A DNA stretch of 44,496 nt, from assembly GCA_002305765.1 (NCBI GenBank), contig DBQU01000076.1, forward strand, positions 1 through 44,496, given 5' to 3'. Made by a program: the position numbers and the translations under genes. Positions 39,162-44,496 of this stretch are shown here, piece after piece. Origin of the DNA: Deltaproteobacteria bacterium UBA1386. GTDB lineage: Bacteria > Desulfobacterota > Syntrophorhabdia > Syntrophorhabdales > Syntrophorhabdaceae. The notes below the pieces were generated by a model. The model saw nothing but the letters and a program-made list of their open reading frames with translations, did no database searches and was not told where the DNA came from. Position 1 is the stretch's first letter; each line of letters opens with the position of its first letter.

Positions 39162-40103
39162 CTACTGAAGCAATATCAGCAGGGGAACGAATATCATGCC
39201 CATTATTATGGAAAAGGATATGAGATTCGCCGCAAATTCCATGTCCAGGTTCTCGAGAAAGGAGTAGGTGAGCGTCGTGTAGCCGACCGGGGCTGCGGCC
39301 CCTATCATAACGATCGACCGGTTGAGCCCCTCGAGTCCGAAGAGCCAGGCAAGCGCGAACCCCAGGGCAAAGCCGATGATCATCCTGGTAAAGGTCGCCC
39401 CGAGAACGGGAACCATCCTCGTCATCCTGGGGCTGAAATAGAGGCCCAGGGCCAGCATGACAAGGGGCGTCATCATCCATCCGACCATCTGCAGAAAGTC
39501 GTTGATGAAGAAAGGGATCCTGATCTTCATGAGGTTGAGGGCAACCGCGATCACAAGCGCCCACATGGGGGGCACCAGGAACAACTTCTTCACCATGACC
39601 TTTTTATCCATGCCGCTTGTCCCGTGCTTGCAGGCGAGCCAGTACGTGAAGGTGAATATGACCGTCATATGCCCGAAATCGAACATGGTTATCCGGGCCA
39701 GGCCCTCCTTGCCGTATGCCGTGATGAAGAAGGGCAGGGTAAACCCTATGTTCATGATCGTCGAACCGACAATGAAAGTGCCCAGGGTCGCTCGGGGAAG
39801 CCGGAGGGCTTTACCTAAAAGGAATGAGATCCCCGTTGTCGTCAACACGACAAGAGCGGCACTGACAGGCAGAAACACAAAGTTCAGCCGGAGTTCGATG
39901 CCCGCGATGGATATTATGACAAGAGCGGGTAACGCTATGTAATAGACCACCTTGAGAAAGAGGTCACCGTCTTCTTTCTTGAGTATGTTCAAACGTTTCA
40001 GCACATATCCCAGGAGGAATATGAGCACAACGGGGATTATTTTCAGGATCACGTTCATGTCTTTGGCTTCAACGACCGTCGGCGACGATGCGGTTAACTG
40101 CAT
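39162..40103 (-). CDS. AEC family transporter
   Basis: The 313-residue membrane protein has about ten hydrophobic helices, with VVLIFLLGYVLKRLNILKK, FLKVVYYIALPALVIISIAG, and LFLVPPMWALVIAVALNL, as in auxin efflux carrier (AEC) family proteins. Members export or import small organic acids, such as malate or malonate; the substrate is unknown. ATG 40103 is the longest start; ATG 40058 (MNVILKIIP) fits the family N-terminus better, and neither has a ribosome site. It is separated from hydA by a strong terminator, so it has its own transcription. Confidence 0.85.
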   Translation of the reverse strand: MQLTASSPTVVEAKDMNVILKIIPVVLIFLLGYVLKRLNILKKEDGDLFLKVVYYIALPALVIISIAGIELRLNFVFLPVSAALVVLTTTGISFLLGKALRLPRATLGTFIVGSTIMNIGFTLPFFITAYGKEGLARITMFDFGHMTVIFTFTYWLACKHGTSGMDKKVMVKKLFLVPPMWALVIAVALNLMKIRIPFFINDFLQMVGWMMTPLVMLALGLYFSPRMTRMVPVLGATFTRMIIGFALGFALAWLFGLEGLNRSIVMIGAAAPVGYTTLTYSFLENLDMEFAANLISFSIIMGMIFVPLLILLQ

Positions 40104-40216
40104 CCCGATGAAGGTTGCCTAATTCTCCCTCAATTCCCGCTCAGATGCAACTTCAAAATGCACCGTTTTCTTGCCCGGGCAAGAGGCCTGCGCGGCAGGG
40201 GGCCGAAGGCTTTCGC

Positions 40217-40257
40217 AAAAAAAAAGCATCCCCGCCCTTTCTCCCGGGCGGGGATGC
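40217..40257 (-). terminator. Strong rho-independent terminator of the hydrogenase operon
   Basis: A perfect 12-bp stem GCATCCCCGCCC / GGGCGGGGATGC (40226-40237 and 40246-40257) with an 8-base loop is followed, on the minus strand, by nine Ts (40225-40217). It lies 23 bases past the hydA stop and insulates the AEC transporter gene. Confidence 0.95.
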
Positions 40258-40280
40258 GGGGTAGTTCCACTCTTCCCTGT

Positions 40281-42005
40281 TTAGAACTTGCTCCTCGGCG
40301 TGTAATGGGTGTGGAGGAGATGGTGCGACCTCTCTCCCAGCGGCTGCCCCAGGTATTCCTCGTATATCTTCTTGATGGAAGGGTTGTCGTGGGATTTTCT
40401 ATGGGTGAGGGCGCAGTCTTCGTTGTACAGCGCCTGTGCCCTGAGCGACCGGATCTCATTGTTGACGGGGATGGGCTGGCCGCCGCCGCCGACGCATCCG
40501 CCGGGGCACGCCATGACCTCGATGAAATGATAGTTCGCCTCCCCCTTCTTGATCCTCTCGAGGAGCTTGCGGGCATTGCCCAACCCGTGCGCCACGGCGA
40601 CCCGCACGTCACCTATGCCGTCAACGGGAACCGTTGCCTCCTTGATCCCGTCGAGACCCCTCACGCCCGTGAACTCCACGCTTTCGAGGGTCTTGCCCGT
40701 CGCCACTTCGTAGGCCGTGCGAAGCGCGGCCTCCATGACCCCGCCCGTTGCCCCGAAGATCGTCGCGGCCCCGGTGTATTCTCCCAGGGGGTCGTCGTAA
40801 CTTTCATCGGGAAGGCCCTCAAAGTCGATGCCGGCCTGCTTGATCATCTTGGCGAATTCCCGGGTCGTCAGGACGTAATCGACATCCTTGTAACCGCTGT
40901 CGTACATCTCGGGACGGTTGCACTCGAATTTCTTTGCCGTGCAGGGCATGACGGAAACGACCACGATGTCTTTCGGGTCAATGCCGACCTTCTGCGCGAA
41001 ATAGGTCTTCGCCAGGGCGCCAAGCATCATGTGCGGCGATTTACATGTTGACAGATGGTCGAGAAGTTCGGGGTAGAAATGTTCGATGAACTTGATCCAT
41101 CCCGGGCTGCAGCTTGTTATCATCGGAAGGACGCCGCCCTTCTTGACCCGCGTGAGAAGCTCCGTGCCTTCCTCGAGGATGGTGAGGTCGGCGGCGAAGT
41201 TCGTGTCGAAGACCCGGTCGAAACCCAGCCTGCGGGCCGCGGCGAGCATCTTACCCGTCACCAGCGTGCCGGGAGGATATCCGAACTCTTCACCCAGGGC
41301 CGCCCTGACCGCGGGCGCGTCCTGAATGACGACGAACTTGGTCGGGTCGTTGAGCGCCGCCCACACGTCGTCTATGTACTCCTTTTCCGTTATGGCCCCG
41401 ACGGGACAGACGATTGAGCACTGGCCGCAGTTCGTGCAGGCCACATCGTTGATGTCGCGGTCGAAAGCGGGCTCCACGCGTGTTTCGAAGCCCCTGCCCT
41501 GCATGTAGAGGGCCGTCACGGACTGTATCTCCTGGCAGACGGTTACACATCGCCTGCAGAGAATGCATTTGTTCTGGTCCCGCCGTATCGACGGAGATGA
41601 TTCATCTATCCGGCCGCCGCTCTTTTCCCCGCTGAAGCGAATCTCCCTGATGCCGAGATCGTATGCGAGCGACTGAAGATCGCAATGAAGGTTCTTCGCG
41701 CAGGAAAGGCACTCGAAGGGGTGGTTCGACAGCAGCATCTCCACCGAGAAGCGCCTCGCCTTGCGGACCCGCTCTGTATTGGTGTGAATGACCTGCCCGT
41801 TGGCCACGGGCGCAACGCATGCGGCCTGGAGGGTCCGGTTGCCTTCCACTTCGACAAGGCAAACCCTGCAGGCGCCTATCGCCTGGACCTCGGGAAGGTA
41901 GCACAGGGTCGGTATGCGGACTTTTGCCTTCGCGGCGGCGTTGAGTATCGTTGTTCCTTCTTCGACTTCGACGGGTCGGCCATCGATCGTAATATTTATC
42001 ATCAT
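40281..42005 (-). CDS. hydA: [FeFe]-hydrogenase catalytic subunit HydA
   Basis: The 574-residue enzyme reduces protons to H2 or the reverse. Domains in order: a [2Fe-2S] ferredoxin domain (Cys35, Cys46, Cys49, Cys63), a His-ligated [4Fe-4S] site (HPFECLSCAKNLHC), two [4Fe-4S] clusters (CILCRRCVTVC and CTNCGQCSIVC), and the H-cluster domain with cluster-binding motifs TSCSPGW (Cys299), MPCTAKKFE (Cys355) and EVMACPGGCVGGGGQP (Cys500, Cys504). In well-studied enzymes the first motif is TSCCPGW; here one cysteine is Ser300. The N-terminal modules and the flanking NuoF-like gene make it an NAD(P)-linked, multisubunit and probably bifurcating type. AAGGAG precedes ATG 42005. A terminator follows. 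Confidence 0.96.
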   Translation of the reverse strand: MMINITIDGRPVEVEEGTTILNAAAKAKVRIPTLCYLPEVQAIGACRVCLVEVEGNRTLQAACVAPVANGQVIHTNTERVRKARRFSVEMLLSNHPFECLSCAKNLHCDLQSLAYDLGIREIRFSGEKSGGRIDESSPSIRRDQNKCILCRRCVTVCQEIQSVTALYMQGRGFETRVEPAFDRDINDVACTNCGQCSIVCPVGAITEKEYIDDVWAALNDPTKFVVIQDAPAVRAALGEEFGYPPGTLVTGKMLAAARRLGFDRVFDTNFAADLTILEEGTELLTRVKKGGVLPMITSCSPGWIKFIEHFYPELLDHLSTCKSPHMMLGALAKTYFAQKVGIDPKDIVVVSVMPCTAKKFECNRPEMYDSGYKDVDYVLTTREFAKMIKQAGIDFEGLPDESYDDPLGEYTGAATIFGATGGVMEAALRTAYEVATGKTLESVEFTGVRGLDGIKEATVPVDGIGDVRVAVAHGLGNARKLLERIKKGEANYHFIEVMACPGGCVGGGGQPIPVNNEIRSLRAQALYNEDCALTHRKSHDNPSIKKIYEEYLGQPLGERSHHLLHTHYTPRSKF

Positions 42006-42036
42006 AGTGGTCTACTCCTTGAGTCGGTTACCCGAT

Positions 42037-44496
42037 TTACTCGGTCTGCCTGACGTAGCAGTGAAGGCATCTCTTGGCCTCTTCGACTGCGGCTCTTTCG
42101 TCATAACCGAGAACAACCTCATTGAAATTGCGTTCCCTTTTCGATACAGGCAGATGCGGCATATCCGCCCTGCCAAGTTCCTTCTGGTACGCCGCCTCGT
42201 CATAGGAGACGACCATATTGACGAGTTCGTCGCGGAAGGCATTCGGGGCCTTTCCGTCACCGCCGAGATATTCATCGATGGCCATGGCGGCCATCTTGCC
42301 GTCGCCGACGGCCTCGACCACGGTGGCAGGTCCCCTCACATTATCGCCGGCGGCGAAGATACCGGCAGCGCCCGTGGCGAGGGTCTTCATGTTCACTTCC
42401 ACGGTCCCTGCCCTGTCTGCCTTGACACCATCGCCGTTCATCCACGAAAGATCGGGTATCTGGCCTATAGCGGCTATAACCATGTCGGCGTCGACAACAA
42501 AATCAGACCCGGGTATGGCCTGCGGTGTGCGCCTGCCGCCTTTGTCGAACTTCCCGAGGCTCATCCGGGAGCACTCGACCCCCGCTGCCTTTCCGCCTTT
42601 CGCCACTATGCTCAAAGGTGCCGTGAGGGTGTGAATGGCGATGCCTTCGTTCTCAGCCTCGTCGATCTCCTCAACGTATGCGGGCATATCCGACCGTTCG
42701 CGTCTGTAGAGTATGGAAACCTCATTCGCCCCCAGCCTGAGGGCCGCCCGTGCCGCGTCGATGGCCACGTTGCCGCCGCCGATGACGGCGACCTTGCCTT
42801 CGACCTTCAACGTTTTGCCAAGATTGACGTCGCGCAGGAATGTCACGCCGTCAAGCACTCCCGGGGTTTCCTCGCCAGGGACGTTGAGCTTCTGCCCCTT
42901 GTGAGCGCCCGTCGCCACGAGGATGGCACTGTATCCCTCGCCGAAGAGCTTTTCGGCGGTAATGTCCTTGCCAAATGCCATGTTGTACTTGATCTCCACA
43001 CCGAGGTCGGTGATGGACTTGACCTCGCTCTCCAGTATGTCCCTGGGCAGACGATAGTCGGGGATACCCACGGCGAGCATGCCACCCGCCACGGGGAGCG
43101 CCTCGAAGACCGTCACGCCGTACCCCTTGAGGGCAAGGAAATAGGCTCCCGCCAGCCCGGCCGGGCCAGCGCCGATGACGGCGACCTTCTTCCCCTTTGG
43201 TTCCTCCACCGGAGGTTTGTAGCGGGGGTGGGATTTCATGTCCACGTCCGCGGCGTACCGCTTCAGCGAGCAGATCGAGATGGGAGCGTCTATCTGCGCC
43301 CTGCGGCACTTCGCCTCGCAGGGATGGACACAGACCCGGCCCAGCGTCGCCGGGAAGGGATTCGATTCCTTGATGACGGCGATGGCCTCCTTCATCCGGC
43401 CTTCGCTGATGAGGGTCACGTATCCCCAGGCATTCTGGTCCGCGGGACAGGCGTTCTGGCAGGGGGCGTCAAAGAGCGCGCTGCACACGCCCGCGCGGCA
43501 GTGCTTGTCCTCGATATGTTCCATATACTCGTGTTTGAAGTACTGGAGCGTTGAGAGAATGGGGTTCGGCGCCGTCTGGCCGAGGCCGCACAGGGCCGAA
43601 TCCTTGATGCGCGTCGCGAGCTCGATGAGGTCGTCGATATCCTCCGGTTTTCCCTCGCCGTGGGTGATGCGCCTCAAGATCTCGAGCATGCGCTTCGTGC
43701 CTATGCGGCAGGGTGGACATTTTCCGCATGACTCATGCTGGATAAAATCGAGGAAGAACCTGGCGAAGTCGACCATGCACGTATCCTCGTCGGCAACGAT
43801 GAGACCGCCAGACCCGACGATTGCGCCCAACTCCGCAACGGATTCATAGTCGACGGGAACGTTGAGATGGTCGATGGGGATGCAGCCGCCGGAAGGACCG
43901 CCGAGCTGCGCCGCCTTGTATTTCTTGCCTCCCTTGATGCCGCCGCCGATGTTGAAGACGATGTCTCCCAGCGGTGTGCCCATGGGCACTTCGACGAGGC
44001 CCGTATTATTGACGGCGCCGGCGAGGGCGAAAACCTTGGTTCCCTTGCTCTTTTCGGTACCATACTGGGCGTACCAGGCGGCTCCGTTGTTGATGATGGC
44101 GGGGATATTCGCGTATGTTTCAACATTGTTGAGGAGCGTCGGGGCGTTGAAAAGACCCTTGACGACGGGGAAGGGGGGTCTCGGTCTCGGTTCGCCGCGC
44201 TTGCCCTCGATGGAGATCATCAGGGCCGTTTCCTCGCCGCAGACAAAAGCGCCCGCGCCGATGCGGATCTCGAGGTCGAAGTTGAAATCCGTCTCGAGGA
44301 TGTTCTTTCCGAGGAACTTGTACTCTCTCGCTTGTCCGATGGCCCAGTTCAGGCGCTCGATGGCAAGGGGATATTCCGCCCTGACGTACACGTAGCCCTG
44401 CTGGGCACCGATCGCGTAGGCAGCTATGGCCATCGCCTCTATGACGCTGTGCGGATCGCCTTCAAGGACGCTGCGGTCCATGAACGCGCCCGGGTC
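42037..44496 (-). CDS. NuoF-GltD fusion flavoprotein, partner of HydA (5' end outside the window)
   Basis: At least 819 residues are visible; the gene continues past the window edge. The N-terminal part is NuoF/HydB-like: FMDRSVLEGDPHSVIEAM, AFVCGEETALMISIEG, KGLFNAPTLLNNVETYANIP and the N3 cluster site ESCGKCPPCRIG with CGLGQTAPNP, so it binds FMN and NAD(H). The C-terminal ~500 residues are a GltD/NfnB-like oxidoreductase: CPADQNAWGY, VHPCEAKCRRAQ, VAVIGAGPAGLAGAYFLA (FAD) and VAVIGGGNVAIDAARAAL (NAD(P)). The usual HydB C-terminal ferredoxin domain is replaced by this module. HydA follows 31 bases later. It probably connects pyridine nucleotides and H2; the exact partners need the missing upstream genes. 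Confidence 0.92.
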   Translation of the reverse strand, partial: DPGAFMDRSVLEGDPHSVIEAMAIAAYAIGAQQGYVYVRAEYPLAIERLNWAIGQAREYKFLGKNILETDFNFDLEIRIGAGAFVCGEETALMISIEGKRGEPRPRPPFPVVKGLFNAPTLLNNVETYANIPAIINNGAAWYAQYGTEKSKGTKVFALAGAVNNTGLVEVPMGTPLGDIVFNIGGGIKGGKKYKAAQLGGPSGGCIPIDHLNVPVDYESVAELGAIVGSGGLIVADEDTCMVDFARFFLDFIQHESCGKCPPCRIGTKRMLEILRRITHGEGKPEDIDDLIELATRIKDSALCGLGQTAPNPILSTLQYFKHEYMEHIEDKHCRAGVCSALFDAPCQNACPADQNAWGYVTLISEGRMKEAIAVIKESNPFPATLGRVCVHPCEAKCRRAQIDAPISICSLKRYAADVDMKSHPRYKPPVEEPKGKKVAVIGAGPAGLAGAYFLALKGYGVTVFEALPVAGGMLAVGIPDYRLPRDILESEVKSITDLGVEIKYNMAFGKDITAEKLFGEGYSAILVATGAHKGQKLNVPGEETPGVLDGVTFLRDVNLGKTLKVEGKVAVIGGGNVAIDAARAALRLGANEVSILYRRERSDMPAYVEEIDEAENEGIAIHTLTAPLSIVAKGGKAAGVECSRMSLGKFDKGGRRTPQAIPGSDFVVDADMVIAAIGQIPDLSWMNGDGVKADRAGTVEVNMKTLATGAAGIFAAGDNVRGPATVVEAVGDGKMAAMAIDEYLGGDGKAPNAFRDELVNMVVSYDEAAYQKELGRADMPHLPVSKRERNFNEVVLGYDERAAVEEAKRCLHCYVRQTE

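Noticed and set aside
41914..43554. 546-codon open frame on the plus strand opposite the NuoF-GltD and HydA genes
   Set aside because: It has no recognisable motif and mirrors two clearly conserved genes on the other strand. Long antisense frames are expected in GC-rich coding DNA.

Overview
The window is dense, GC-rich bacterial chromosome. Its gene content suggests a strict anaerobe with a syntrophic or fermentative lifestyle: an [FeFe]-hydrogenase with its HydE, HydF and HydG maturases, a NuoF-type flavoprotein, a 13-heme membrane cytochrome with a cytochrome b partner, and outer-membrane TonB transport showing a Gram-negative envelope. I think of Desulfobacterota-like lineages such as Syntrophorhabdus, but this is inference; there is no rRNA in the window to settle it.

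Layout, left to right. (1) 1-2609: a HemN/HemW-like radical SAM gene and an EF-hand lipoprotein, each with a palindromic repeat at its 3' end. (2) 2618-10828: a short ModE-like regulator divergent from a seven-gene operon encoding a TonB-dependent receptor, TonB, an FmdE-family protein, a methyltransferase, a FecCD-type permease, an ABC ATPase and a binding protein. Two sites resembling the E. coli ModE operator lie at its two ends. Two relics of metal-related genes are embedded in it: a frameshifted DUF4213-like fragment and a MoeA-like N-terminus fused to the binding protein. I read this as a candidate TonB-dependent molybdate or tungstate uptake locus. (3) 11072-16085: two PNPOx-fold proteins, a missed 56-residue Cys-rich protein, a class II photolyase, an unknown protein, a large imperfect inverted-repeat region with a G-rich apex, and purB with a probably leaderless mRNA. 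(4) 16094-24406, minus strand: a nine-gene housekeeping operon (ArsA-like ATPase, rsmD, coaD, NfeD-type protease, slipin, D-Ala-D-Ala carboxypeptidase, coaBC, HtrA-like protease, DUF1844). (5) 24464-32305: cytochrome b and multiheme cytochrome, a tiny FliM-motif protein, Nudix, CorA-like, a Cys-rich secreted peptide, enolase, and a PA2779/PA2778/TPR trio. (6) 32455-44496: the hydrogenase region with hydE, a CBS protein, hydG, hydF, an aspartase-like gene, two cupins, an AEC transporter, hydA and a NuoF-GltD fusion cut off by the window end.

How they work together: the hydrogenase catalytic subunit and its NAD(P)-linked flavoprotein are terminated by a strong hairpin, and the maturation genes lie nearby with an aspartase that overlaps hydF by four bases. 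An inverted repeat matching the HcpR-type consensus lies in the divergent promoter region of the maturation operon. The metal cluster could supply Mo or W for cofactors.

Intergenic DNA is unusual. Several families of short words repeat in tandem, usually as inverted pairs, immediately at gene 3' ends. Some promoters (purB, hydE, possibly the ArsA-like gene) sit so close to the start codon that leaderless transcripts are likely.
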